Assembly: GCA_963697705.1 (NCBI GenBank) | Contig: CAVOPA010000003.1 | Span: 620,001 to 684,000, forward strand | Reading direction: 5' to 3' | Length of the DNA stretch: 64,000 bases | From: CAVUCH01 sp963697705 | Lineage (GTDB): Bacteria > Acidobacteriota > Vicinamibacteria > Vicinamibacterales > JAENWD01 | Part shown: positions 46,401-53,927 of the stretch, in pieces | Numbering within the stretch: position 1 is the stretch's first letter | Layout of the letters: every line of letters begins with the position of its first letter | Translations under genes and position numbers: made by a program | Notes under the pieces: model-generated | Told to the model about the DNA's origin: nothing | Seen by the model: only the letters and a program-made list of their open reading frames with translations | Databases searched by the model: none

Positions 46401-47062
46401 TCGCATCGGGACGCAAGGTGCGCATCCTCGTGCTCGACACCGAGGTGTACTCGAACACCGGCGGCCAGGCGTCCAAGTCCACGCCGCGCGGCGCCGTTGC
46501 GAAGTTCGCCGCCGGCGGCAAGCAGGGCCGCAAGAAGGACCTCGGCCTGATGGCGGTGGCCTACGGGAACGTGTACGTCGCCCAGATCGCGATGGGCGCC
46601 TCGTCGCAACAGACCGTCGACGCGTTCCTCGAGGCGGAGGCGCACGATGGGCCGGCGCTCATCATCGCCTACAGCCACTGCATCGCGCACGGGATCAACA
46701 TGCGCTACGGCATGCGGCAGCAGAAGCTCGCGACCGACTGCGGGCACTGGCCGCTCTACCGCTACCGGCCGGCCACCGAGGGCCGCCCGCGCGAGGAGTT
46801 CGTGCTCGACTCGCAGCCGCCGAGCATTCCGGTCAAGACCTACGCCTACAACGAGATTCGCTACAAGATGCTCTCCTACACCAAGCCGGAGGACGCCAAG
46901 CGCCTCCTGAAGCTCGCGCAGGAAGACATCGATCAGCGGTGGCGCGTCTACAAGAGCATGTCCGAGCGCTGGCCCGCGGCCGTCAAGCGAGGTCAGAGCG
47001 AGCCCGGCAGCCACGTGGACGCACCAGGCGTCGCCGTCGCGATGGACAAGCGGAAGGATTGA
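43433..47062 (+). CDS. nifJ: Pyruvate:ferredoxin (flavodoxin) oxidoreductase
   Basis: 1209 residues, the single-chain NifJ type, which oxidises pyruvate to acetyl-CoA with CoA and reduces ferredoxin. Features in order: pyruvate/TPP domain (YRVNEICAIYPITPSSTMGE near residue 18), CoA domain (about 270-400), gamma domain (about 420-640), a ferredoxin domain with CIQCGNCAMVCP and CTGCELCVEACP (about 690-770) and a TPP-binding domain with CAGCGETPYLR, GCSSIYGGNLPTTPW and GDGWAYDIGYGGLDH. The ATG at 43433 starts the typical ARKVKTFDGNEAAASIAYRV N-terminus; earlier codons in that frame are not coding. Oxygen-sensitive enzyme, so anaerobic or micro-oxic metabolism is likely. Confidence 0.95.
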   Translation: MARKVKTFDGNEAAASIAYRVNEICAIYPITPSSTMGELADQWASEGKTNIWGTVPHVVEMQSEGGAAGAVHGALQTGALTTTFTASQGLLLMIPNMFKIAGELTPTVFHVAARALAAQALSIFGDHSDVMAARMTGWAMLCASSVQEAHDMALIAQNATLASRIPFVHFFDGFRTSHEVAKIEVLDDADVRAMIEDDLVFGHRQRALSPERPVIRGVAQNPDVYFQGRETVNPYYAVVPAAVQTSMDRFAKLTGRQYKLFDYFGPEDADRVVVLMGSGVETARETIDYLNARGAKLGVVQVHLFRPFSVNDLIEAVPVSAKSIAVLDRCKEPGSAGEPLYQDVVTAFAEGVASNRRRSMPRILGGRYGLSSKEFTPAMVKAVFDNLSSLTPKNHFTVGINDDVAHTSLAVDPEFITEAKEVVGCIFYGLGADGTVGANKNSIKIIGEETSGYAQGFFVYDSKKSGSRTTSHLRFGPRPIRSTYLLQRARFIACHQFAFVDKVEMLREAVDGAVFLLNSPFGRDTVWDELPRTLQEDIIKKRIRFYVIDADAVATEAGMAGRINTIMQTCFFAISGVLPRDEAIRKIKDAIEATYGRKGRELVEKNFEAVDSTLEHLHEVKVPSAATSTRAPLPIVPLHAPPFVQNVTAVMMAGRGDDLPVSAIPADGTYPSGTTQWEKRNISDTVPAWEPDICIQCGNCAMVCPHSVIRARYYDESALASAPQGFASAPLAGRGFPNLRFTLQVAVEDCTGCELCVEACPARSLEAAGVRAINMAAKAPLLERERRNLEFFATLPDNKPAGLDASLVRGMQYLTPLFEYSGACAGCGETPYLRLLTQLFGDRLLVANATGCSSIYGGNLPTTPWSKNAEGRGPAWANSLFEDNAEFGLGYRLSLDKHHEHAVELLKALEPQLGSARVTEILEAPQLTQADVDVQRRRVAALDEVLDRMDDPRAEQLQTLCDHLVRKSVWIVGGDGWAYDIGYGGLDHVLASGRKVRILVLDTEVYSNTGGQASKSTPRGAVAKFAAGGKQGRKKDLGLMAVAYGNVYVAQIAMGASSQQTVDAFLEAEAHDGPALIIAYSHCIAHGINMRYGMRQQKLATDCGHWPLYRYRPATEGRPREEFVLDSQPPSIPVKTYAYNEIRYKMLSYTKPEDAKRLLKLAQEDIDQRWRVYKSMSERWPAAVKRGQSEPGSHVDAPGVAVAMDKRKD

Positions 47063-47128
47063 GGCGGGCTTTCCGATTCGCGGGCCTATGTCGTCCTGAA
47101 ATCGACGGCTGCCGAAACGGGTCAGGGA

Positions 47129-47154
47129 CGGCCCGACAGAGTCGGGCCGCTACG
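47129..47154 (-). repeat. REP-like GTAG hairpin
   Basis: On the minus strand CGTAG is followed after one base by GGCCCGAC, a 3-base loop and GTCGGGCC (8-bp perfect stem, 47130-47148). Same layout as at 21613 with a different stem sequence. Confidence 0.55.
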
Positions 47155-47202
47155 CGGGGCGCTACGCGGCAATCGAGCAATTCGCACGCGACGGCCTGAA
47201 GA

Positions 47203-47249
47203 CGCGAACTCAAGAACCGACAACTGAGAACTGACGACTGAGAACTGAC
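47203..47249 (+). repeat. Tandem GAACTGA-type repeat before the DHOD-like gene
   Basis: The units CGAACTCAAGAACCGA, CAACTGAGAACTGAC and GACTGAGAACTGAC run to the base before the ATG at 47250. No inverted partner arm is seen. There is no Shine-Dalgarno site within the repeat, so it may affect translation of the gene. Confidence 0.55.
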
Positions 47250-48248
47250 ATGGATCTCACCACCTCCTACATGGGACTGACCCTCGACAATCCGTTCGTC
47301 GCATCCGCATCGCCGCTCTCCGAGAACCTCGACTCGATGCGGCGCCTCGAGGATCATGGCGCTGGCGCCATCGTGATGTTCTCGCTGTTCGAGGAACAGA
47401 TCCGCCACGACCGCGAGGCGATGGAGCACTTCATGGGCATGGGCACCGAGAGCTTCGGCGAGGCGCTTTCGTATTTTCCAGAGGTGGAAGACTACGACGT
47501 CGGGCCGGCCCAGTACCTCGAACTGATCCGCAAAGCAAGCGCGGCGCTGGACATCCCGATCATTGCCAGCCTGAACGGCGTGACCGAGCGGGGGTGGGTG
47601 GGCTTCGCGAAAGACATGCAGGACGCAGGCGCCAAGGGTATCGAGCTGAACGTCTACTACATCCCCACCGAGATGTATCACACTGGCGAGCAGGTCGAGC
47701 GCCGGTACCTGGACGTGCTCAAGGCCGTGAAGGCGTCTGTGACGATCCCGGTGGCGGTGAAGCTGGGCCCGTACTTCAGCTCGTTCGCGCACATGGCTGG
47801 ACAGCTCGACGCGGCCGGCGCCGACGCGCTCGTGCTGTTCAACCGCTTCTATCAGCCGGATTTCGATATCGAGACCCGCGCCGTCGTCCCGTCGCTGTCG
47901 CTCAGCAAACCCGACGAAATACGGCTGCCGCTGCTGTGGATCGCGCTCCTCCACGGACGCGTCAAGGCGTCGCTCGCGGCAACGACCGGAGTGCACAGCT
48001 CGGTTGAAGCCATCAAGTACCTGATGGCCGGCGCCGACGTGGTCATGAGCACGTCCGCGCTGCTCCAGCAAGGCCCACCGTTCCTGGCCCGCATGATCAA
48101 TGATGTCTCCGGCTGGATGCAGAAGAGGGGCTACGCATCGGTCGCCCAGATGCGCGGCTGCATGAGCCAGCAATCGATTCCGGACTCCACCGCCTTCGTG
48201 CGCGGCAACTACATTCGGGTGTTGGAGAGTTACAAGGGCGCGTACTAA
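47250..48248 (+). CDS. Dihydroorotate dehydrogenase-like flavoprotein
   Basis: 332-residue TIM barrel of the DHOD/PreA group. MDLTTSYMGLTLDNPFVASASPLSENL at the start (to about residue 27) and VAVKLGPYFSS (about 170) with the late IKYLMAGADVVMSTSALL phosphate site indicate an FMN enzyme. The usual catalytic Cys or Ser loop (NxSCPN-like) is replaced by ELNVYYIPTE (about 132), so dihydroorotate is probably not the substrate. It follows nifJ by 187 bases and a GltD-like gene precedes nifJ. The three look like a recurring electron-transfer set. It has no ferredoxin domain of its own. Confidence 0.85.
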   Translation: MDLTTSYMGLTLDNPFVASASPLSENLDSMRRLEDHGAGAIVMFSLFEEQIRHDREAMEHFMGMGTESFGEALSYFPEVEDYDVGPAQYLELIRKASAALDIPIIASLNGVTERGWVGFAKDMQDAGAKGIELNVYYIPTEMYHTGEQVERRYLDVLKAVKASVTIPVAVKLGPYFSSFAHMAGQLDAAGADALVLFNRFYQPDFDIETRAVVPSLSLSKPDEIRLPLLWIALLHGRVKASLAATTGVHSSVEAIKYLMAGADVVMSTSALLQQGPPFLARMINDVSGWMQKRGYASVAQMRGCMSQQSIPDSTAFVRGNYIRVLESYKGAY

Positions 48249-48375
48249 AGGCTCCCGGCTCCGGGCTCCAGCCTACTGGCCTTGTCGGCTCATGGCCCAC
48301 TCATCGGACAGGACGCAACCAGAGCCGCACCGGCTTGGAACTCGGAGCCTGGAGCCTGGAGCCCGGAGTCAGGCA
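48249..48375. repeat. Inverted arms of GGCTCC / GGAGCC units
   Basis: Left arm 48249-48281 (GGCTCCCGGCTCCGGGCTCC) and right arm 48336-48372 (GGAGCCTGGAGCCTGGAGCC). It lies between the DHOD-like gene and the convergent MFS gene. Confidence 0.75.
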
Positions 48376-48406
48376 GTTGAGCGCGCGCGACGCGTCAGAG
48401 CACGCG

Positions 48407-49702
48407 TTAAGCAGGCACTTCCCCTCTCACCTCTATGTCATCCGGCTCAATTCCCACCTGGGCCGGTTCGACCAGCAGTCCCACGCGGTCGGCCCACAGC
48501 CAGTAGACTGCCGTGAGCGAGCTCAGCACGCCGGACCACGCGCCGATGGTGCGGGGGCTCACATGCTGGGATGCCAGACCGGCCCCCAGCATCGACAGCA
48601 TCATCGTGGCCCACACGAGCGATTCGTTGGTCGAGAAGACGCGGCCGCGAAAACTGTCGGCCACGTGGCGTAGCATCAGTGTGGTGTTGAGCACCGAGCT
48701 GACGGCGACCGCCGCGCGCGACAGGGCGATGAACACCAGCGCCCATCCGAACGACTCCATCTGGCTGAAGACGATGTAGGCGCCGCCGTGCACGAGATAA
48801 CACACGGCAACGAGGCGCTTGTAGGTCTCGAAGCTGATACGCGGCCCGATGCGATGCGCGATCGTTCCTCCGATGATGAGGCCGATGCCGGCGCAGCCCC
48901 AGAGGATGCCGATACCTGCGGGCCCGCGATCGAACACCACTTCGCCAAACAGCGTGAACAGGATCTGTGCGGCTCCGCCACCTGACGCCCAGCCGATTCC
49001 GAGCAGCGCGATGGCAAGAATCAGCGGCTGCCGTCTCATGTAGCGCAGCCCTTCGGTGTACTCGTGCCAGGGCCGTGCCCGTGGAATGCCGGTCAAGGCC
49101 GCGAGCGGGGCGCGAAAGCCACCCTCCGGCGGGTGCATGTGCCAGATCGCCCACGCCGAGAACAGGAACGAGAGGCTGTTGACGATGAAGGCGGCCGTGT
49201 AGCCGAGCGTGGCAGCGCTGATCCCTGCAGCCATCGTCCCGACGGTCAACGTGGCCCACTGCGTGGTCTGGGTGAGCGCGTTGGCGGTGTGCAGCTCGTC
49301 ACGGCTGGCGATGCGCGGCAGGATGGCGGCGCGTCCGCTGGTGAAGAAGGGCGAGGCGAACATCAGCAGGCCGCTCAACACCAACAGCAGCCATGTCCGC
49401 GGAGCGTGGACCGTCAGTATGAATCCGAGTGCCACCACGGCCCTCAGGAGATCACTGGCGATCATGATCTTCCGCCGATCCACCCGGTCCAGCAGCACGC
49501 CCGCAAGTGGCCCGGCCAGAATCGCCGGCACCGCGCGAGCCAGCATGACCCCGCTCACGATGAGGCCCGACCCGGTCGTCTGCATCACCAGGCTGAACAC
49601 GGCGATGTTGTTGAAATGATCGCCAATCTCGCTGATGACCTGGCCCGTCCAGGCGTATCGGTAATTGCGGTTGGAGCGGAGGAGCTGGGAGAAGGAAGGC
49701 AA
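48407..49702 (-). CDS. MFS exporter, DHA3 (EntS/MdfA-like) type
   Basis: About 431 residues with 11-12 membrane helices. The first helix region, NYRYAWTGQVISEIGDHFN, and LAGVLLDRVDRRKIMIASD (motif A) are DHA3-like. The C-terminal part has FRGRVFSTNESLVWATMML. A TTG at 49702 (LPSFSQLLRSNRNYRY) is the best start since the longer frame to 49786 would begin inside a repeat arm. No ribosome site is clear, so the start is tentative. The exported compound is unknown; siderophore or drug export is plausible from the family. Confidence 0.8.
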   Translation of the reverse strand: MPSFSQLLRSNRNYRYAWTGQVISEIGDHFNNIAVFSLVMQTTGSGLIVSGVMLARAVPAILAGPLAGVLLDRVDRRKIMIASDLLRAVVALGFILTVHAPRTWLLLVLSGLLMFASPFFTSGRAAILPRIASRDELHTANALTQTTQWATLTVGTMAAGISAATLGYTAAFIVNSLSFLFSAWAIWHMHPPEGGFRAPLAALTGIPRARPWHEYTEGLRYMRRQPLILAIALLGIGWASGGGAAQILFTLFGEVVFDRGPAGIGILWGCAGIGLIIGGTIAHRIGPRISFETYKRLVAVCYLVHGGAYIVFSQMESFGWALVFIALSRAAVAVSSVLNTTLMLRHVADSFRGRVFSTNESLVWATMMLSMLGAGLASQHVSPRTIGAWSGVLSSLTAVYWLWADRVGLLVEPAQVGIEPDDIEVRGEVPA

Positions 49703-49862
49703 GGAAAGGGCTAAGGGCCAGGGGCTAAAGGCGAGATTCAAGCCTGGGGCGACAGGCCAAGGCACCAAAAGGCGAGGCGAACGCACCGAAACGCGAGGTT
49801 GTGGTTTCGGAGCAATCGGTAGCCCTCAGCTCCTAGCCCCTAGCCGTTGGCCTCCAGCCCCT
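49703..49862. repeat. Inverted arms of GGCTAAG / TAGCCCC units
   Basis: Left arm 49703-49736 (GGGCTAAGGGCCAGGGGC type) and right arm 49820-49862 (TAGCCCCTAGCC type). About 85 bases lie between them. The left arm would encode part of the MFS N-terminus if the long start is used; the right arm overlaps the end of the next gene. Confidence 0.65.
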
Positions 49863-50349
49863 TGAAGAACGCGCGCGCATGCCAGGACTCGCGCGCGGGA
49901 ACTTCCCATCTGCCCTTCTGCAGTTCGGCGACGCGCGAGAGCGTGTTGTTGAACACCACCGTGTCTGGCGCCACCTCCCCGCGGCGGGCGCGCTCGGCAA
50001 AGACCGCGCGATCGATGCGTGCGATCTGTTCCCCTGCACGGTAGAGCACCGGCCCGTGGTTCACCAGCTCCAGCCCCATCTGCTGTTCGAGCGCCGCGAG
50101 CACGCGCGTCATGGCGTCGATCGAGCAACCAGACGCGCCCGCGTTCGACTCGTCGACGGCCACGAAGAGAAACTGCCCATAGCGCAGCTCACGCGCCGCG
50201 GCGAGGGGGGCGCCGTGTGCGGCCCATTGCTCGAGGAAGCCATCGACGACCGACAGCAGCGTCTGTTGTTCTCGGTCGGACAGCGGCCGCTCGGCCGCGA
50301 AAATCCACAAGCGGGCGTCGGAAGGCAGCTCGGTAAATGGCACGCGCAT
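49840..50349 (-). CDS. Conserved protein of unknown function (often mislabelled ABC transporter ATPase)
   Basis: 169 residues. No Walker motifs. The start VPFTELPSDARLWIFAAERPL, then EQWAAHGAPLAAA and VDESNAGASGCSIDAMTRVL (about residue 66) with a Cys in a conserved GASGCSID box matches a small Bacteroidetes/Acidobacteria family that databases sometimes call ABC transporter ATPase without support. A leaderless start fits the -10 box at 50356-50361. The C-terminus overlaps the repeat arm. Function not known. Confidence 0.75.
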   Translation of the reverse strand: MRVPFTELPSDARLWIFAAERPLSDREQQTLLSVVDGFLEQWAAHGAPLAAARELRYGQFLFVAVDESNAGASGCSIDAMTRVLAALEQQMGLELVNHGPVLYRAGEQIARIDRAVFAERARRGEVAPDTVVFNNTLSRVAELQKGRWEVPARESWHARAFFKGLEANG

Positions 50350-50355
50350 ATCTCG

Positions 50356-50364
50356 ATCCTATCA
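50356..50364 (-). promoter_or_regulatory. Extended -10 box, leaderless start of the 50349 gene
   Basis: On the minus strand TGA-TAGGAT gives a predicted start at 50349, the A of the ATG. An AGGA within the box could be mistaken for a ribosome site. Confidence 0.5.
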
Positions 50365-50496
50365 AACGCGTGGCGTCGCTTCGTGGCACGCGTCAGCCCA
50401 TGGGCAAAAACCCGCGACATGGCGCGGATCATTTGACCATACCGGCGGAAATCCCCGGGCTTCTTGAAGTTTCAACGGTAATTCCGGCCCTTGGAG

Positions 50497-50512
50497 CGGC
50501 ACCCGCTTTGCT
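50497..50512 (+). promoter_or_regulatory. Candidate sigma-54 promoter before the multicopper oxidase gene
   Basis: CGGCACCCGCTTTGCT has GGCAC and TTGC with exactly 10 bases between the GG and the GC, the sigma-54 spacing. Transcription from near 50523 gives a 150-base leader to the ATG at 50677. No enhancer site or activator gene was found nearby, so this is tentative. Confidence 0.35.
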
Positions 50513-50676
50513 CAGTCTGGCGCAGCGCGCCCTCCAGGGCCACCGGGCATATCAGCGACAAACCCGCTAGCAGAGTAACGCGACCTCCGTGCCGGCGGGA
50601 TCGGAGCAGTCCCAATCGCATGCTCGCGCCGTGCCCACCTGCGCGCAATCCCGCTCACCATCACGGAGGGCTTCCC

Positions 50677-52674
50677 ATGACGAATCGCCGAGAGTTCCTG
50701 ACCCGCAGCGCGGCGGCGGGCGCCGGGCTGTATCTCGTGTCCACTGCCGGCCTTCTCAGGGCGGCGGCCGGCGATTGGACCGGCCTTCTGCCGGCCAGGC
50801 AGATTCCGAAATTCGTCACCCCGCTCGTGATCCCTCCAGCGATGCCCGCGGCGAGTACGGATGGCGCGTTCGACTTCTATCGCATCGCGGTACGTCAGAT
50901 GCGGCTGCGCATTCTGCCTCCTGCGCTCCCCCAGACCACGGTCTGGGGATTCGGATCGGTCGACCACCGGGATAGCTTCTTCTCGCCTGCGTTCACCCTC
51001 GAGGCCGTCGCGAACCGGCCGGTGCGTGTCGAGTGGCGTAACGATCTCGTCGACGGCAAGGGACGTTACCTGCCACATCTCCTGCCCGTCGATCAGACGC
51101 TGCACTGGGCTAATCCGCCTGGAGGTGTGGCCGGACGCGACATGCACGGCGCCAGTCAGCTGCCGTACACCGGGCCGGTGCCCTGGGTCACGCACGTGCA
51201 CGGTGCGCATGTCGCGCAGGAGAGCGACGGCTACACGGAAGCGTGGTTCCTCCCGAACGCCACGAACATTCCGACCGGGTATGCGACCGTCGGGTCCTGG
51301 TACGACACGTTCAGGAGCCTGTTCGAGGCGCGACACGGCGTGACGTGGCAGCCGGGCACGGCAGTGGCGCACTACGACAATGAGCAGCGCGCCGGGACCC
51401 TCTGGTTCCACGATCACTCGCTTGGGATGACGCGGGCCAATGTGTATGCCGGTGCCGCCGGGTTTTACATCCTTCGCGGCGGGCCGGACGACCTCGCGCC
51501 CGGCGTGCTCCCCGGTCCGGCCCCGCAACGGAGTGACGCGCCAGGCACGTCCTATTACGAGATTCCGATCGCCATTCAGGATCGCTCGTTCAGGCCTGAC
51601 GGGTCGCTCTTCTATCCGGATACCCGCGCCTTCTTCGAGGGGCTGCGACCGTCCCAGCTGCGCATCCCGTTCATGGGCGACGCGGCCTGCAGCGGGCCGA
51701 GCGACGTCCCGCCGATATGGAACCCCGAGTTCTTCGGCACCGCGATGATGGTGAACGGCCGGACGTGGCCGTATCTGAACGTGGAGCAGCGCCGTTACCG
51801 GCTGCGGCTGCTGAACGGGTGCAACTCGCGCTTTCTGATCCTCGCCCTGGATCGTGCCGGGCTGCCGTTTTGGCAGGTCGGTACGGAAGGCGGGTTCCTC
51901 GACGCTCCGGTCGAGCGCACCCAGATGCTGCTCGCCCCCGCCGAACGTGCCGACGTGATCATCGACTTCACGAACGTGCCCGTGGGGACCGAGGTGGTGC
52001 TGCAGAACCTCGGTCCTGACGAGCCGTACGGCGGCGGCGACCCGGACGAGGAGTTCGAGCGGGCCGATCCGCGATCCACCGGGCTGGTGATGCAGTTCCG
52101 CATTGTCCCGGCGGCGAGCTCGGACGCCAGCACGCCGCCCTCGCAGCTGGCGCTGCCGCCACGCCAGCCCCTGCCAGAGGCGACGAACGAGCGCGCCGTA
52201 TCACTGAACGAGGCTGTCTCGCACACCGTCCGCGTCAGTGAGCGCGGAGAGCGCAGTATCGCCATCGCCTGCAAGGATCCGCTGGCCGAGCCGTTCGGAC
52301 CGACGGCCGCGCTGCTCGGGACAGTGGTTGACGGCACGCCGCACGCACTTGGCTGGGTGGACGCGGTGACCGAGAACCCGGCGGAGGGATCGACGGAGCT
52401 GTGGCACATCCACAATTTCACCGTCGACGCTCACCCGATCCACATTCACGAGGTGATGTTCGAGGTCGTGGAGCGCACCGACGCGGAAGGCGTCACGAGA
52501 CCGCCAGAACCATGGGAACGCGGGACGAAGGACACCGTCGTGGCGCTCCCCGGCGAGGTCACGACAATCAAGGCGCGATTCGATATCCCTGGCCGTTTCG
52601 TCTGGCACTGCCACATCGTCGAGCACGAAGACAACGAGATGATGCGGCCGCTGGAGGTCGTGCCGGCGGGGTGA
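50677..52674 (+). CDS. Tat-exported multicopper oxidase (CotA/bilirubin oxidase-like)
   Basis: 665 residues. The Tat signal (TNRREFLTRSAAAGAGLYLVS) starts at residue 2. The four copper-binding regions are present: HVHGAH (about residue 178), WFHDHSLGMTR (about 242), HPIHIHEVMFEV (near 590) and HCHIVEHEDNEMM (near 645). The T1 copper Cys-His pair lies in the last. It oxidises phenols, metals or tetrapyrroles with oxygen reduced to water in the periplasm. GGAGG lies 6 bases before the ATG. A sigma-54-like promoter is 165 bases upstream. Confidence 0.92.
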   Translation: MTNRREFLTRSAAAGAGLYLVSTAGLLRAAAGDWTGLLPARQIPKFVTPLVIPPAMPAASTDGAFDFYRIAVRQMRLRILPPALPQTTVWGFGSVDHRDSFFSPAFTLEAVANRPVRVEWRNDLVDGKGRYLPHLLPVDQTLHWANPPGGVAGRDMHGASQLPYTGPVPWVTHVHGAHVAQESDGYTEAWFLPNATNIPTGYATVGSWYDTFRSLFEARHGVTWQPGTAVAHYDNEQRAGTLWFHDHSLGMTRANVYAGAAGFYILRGGPDDLAPGVLPGPAPQRSDAPGTSYYEIPIAIQDRSFRPDGSLFYPDTRAFFEGLRPSQLRIPFMGDAACSGPSDVPPIWNPEFFGTAMMVNGRTWPYLNVEQRRYRLRLLNGCNSRFLILALDRAGLPFWQVGTEGGFLDAPVERTQMLLAPAERADVIIDFTNVPVGTEVVLQNLGPDEPYGGGDPDEEFERADPRSTGLVMQFRIVPAASSDASTPPSQLALPPRQPLPEATNERAVSLNEAVSHTVRVSERGERSIAIACKDPLAEPFGPTAALLGTVVDGTPHALGWVDAVTENPAEGSTELWHIHNFTVDAHPIHIHEVMFEVVERTDAEGVTRPPEPWERGTKDTVVALPGEVTTIKARFDIPGRFVWHCHIVEHEDNEMMRPLEVVPAG

Positions 52675-52717
52675 ACATCGGCCGCGTGGGTGCGTCGATA
52701 CAGAGGGGATCCGCTGA

Positions 52718-52905
52718 AGTTCCGGGTTCCGGGTTCCGGGTGCCGAGGTTGGGTTCCGGGTTCCGGGTGCGTTCCGCGTTCCAGGTTCGTCGGTTCCGGG
52801 TTCCGGGTTCGTAGCGCAGAACTCGGAACGCGGCACCCGTGAACACGGAACTCCGGAACGCACCCGGCACCCGGAACCCAACCAGGCACGCGGAACCGCT
52901 GGAAT
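52718..52905. repeat. Longest inverted arm pair: GGGTTCC / GGAACCC units
   Basis: Left arm 52718-52812 holds about ten GGGTTCC/GGTTCCG units and right arm 52820-52903 about nine reverse-complement units (GGAACxCGGCACCCG type). Only about 8 bases separate the arms, so a long imperfect hairpin could form. It lies between the oxidase gene and a convergent lipoprotein gene. Confidence 0.75.
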
Positions 52906-52917
52906 CAACCGCGTTCG

Positions 52918-53304
52918 TCAGGCCGGTCCCACGGTGATGATGATGCGGGCATCGATGTCGCTCGCGCCCACATGCTGAGCGGTTGGCGCGCCGGTCACGA
53001 CTTCGCCCGGCTGCTGCTCGACTTCGATCCGGTAAGTACCGGCCGGTACCTTCACAGTGAAGCCGCCCGTGTTGTTGGTACTGACCTCGTAGCGTTGGCC
53101 GTTGGCATTGTTGATCACCGTCACCTTGCGTCCGACGACGGCGGCGCCGTTTCCGGGCGTCTGCAAGAGCCCTGAGATCGTGCCTTCCGACACAGGCGGT
53201 TTCGGGCCGGCATCGGCGACCATCACAGCGTGGCGGCAGGCGCCAGTGGCCGCCGTGCAGGCGAGCAGCAGGGCCATGGCCGAGGCGCGGCGAAGCGGTC
53301 CCAT
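52918..53304 (-). CDS. Small lipoprotein with carboxypeptidase-regulatory-like fold
   Basis: 128 residues. MALLLACTAATGACRHA offers two lipobox-like cysteines (C16 after LLA, C23 after TGA), so it is probably lipid-anchored. The rest (about residues 40-128) is a beta sandwich of the CarboxypepD_reg type: ISGLLQTPGNGAAVVGRKVTVIN and FTVKVPAGTYRIEVE. Function unknown. It could act as a surface or periplasmic scaffold. Confidence 0.65.
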   Translation of the reverse strand: MGPLRRASAMALLLACTAATGACRHAVMVADAGPKPPVSEGTISGLLQTPGNGAAVVGRKVTVINNANGQRYEVSTNNTGGFTVKVPAGTYRIEVEQQPGEVVTGAPTAQHVGASDIDARIIITVGPA

Positions 53305-53440
53305 GGAAGTCTCCTCTCCAGCGACGTCACGTCACCCGCCCAGCCGTGCAATCACAGCGCCAGCTGAGAGGCTCGAAAAGGGCTCGATGCTGCGAGCAGG
53401 CGTGTCACCCCCCTGTAACCGCCGCTGGCCGAGTGGGTGC

Positions 53441-53469
53441 TTGCCGAGCTTCGTCGCTGTTGGTACAGT
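53441..53469 (+). promoter_or_regulatory. Promoter of the ABM-like gene
   Basis: TTGCCG (53441-53446) and TACAGT (53464-53469) with 17 bases between, and TGG before the -10 box. The start point would be near 53476 with an AGGGAGG site before the GTG at 53497. Confidence 0.5.
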
Positions 53470-53496
53470 CCGCAGGGCAACCTACAGGGAGGCAGC

Positions 53497-53847
53497 GTGA
53501 TCGCGGTCGTCTGGCAATTTCACGTGCGGGAGGGCAGGGAAGACGAGTTCGAGCGCTTTTACGGCGCCGATGGGCCGTGGACTGCCATAAGCCGGCGGAG
53601 CCGCTCGTTTCTGGGCAGTTCGTTCCTGAAGGATCTCGCGCAGCCGGACCGTTACCTCGTCGTGGAGTACTGGAGCGAGATGGTCGTCTACGAACGGCAC
53701 CACACCGACTTCGCGGACGAGGTCAGTGAGCTCGAGGAGCAACGTGGGGCGCTCGTGCGCCTCATGCAGCCGCTCGGCCTGTTCAACACGCTCGACGTGC
53801 CGGTCCGCTCCGGGCCCACGTGGTCGCAGCGCACCGGTCGCGACTGA
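53497..53847 (+). CDS. Antibiotic biosynthesis monooxygenase-like (ABM) ferredoxin-fold protein
   Basis: 116 residues, GTG start, with a good AGGGAGG site 5 bases before. IAVVWQFHVREGREDEFERFY, then LGSSFLKDLAQPDRYLVVEYW, is the ABM/Dabb dimeric alpha-beta pattern. Such proteins act as small oxygenases or as isomerases; the substrate is unknown. It runs into the convergent galE gene. Confidence 0.75.
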   Translation: MIAVVWQFHVREGREDEFERFYGADGPWTAISRRSRSFLGSSFLKDLAQPDRYLVVEYWSEMVVYERHHTDFADEVSELEEQRGALVRLMQPLGLFNTLDVPVRSGPTWSQRTGRD

Positions 53848-53927
53848 GGTTCCCCAATCACCAGCCGACCGCGCCACCAAACCGGCGAAAGAAGCGTCGT
53901 CGATTGGTTACGGTTGCCCGTTGGCGC

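Noticed and set aside
52718..52905. Possible CRISPR array
   Set aside because: The repeat units are 6-7 bp and without unique spacers, and no cas gene is in the window.
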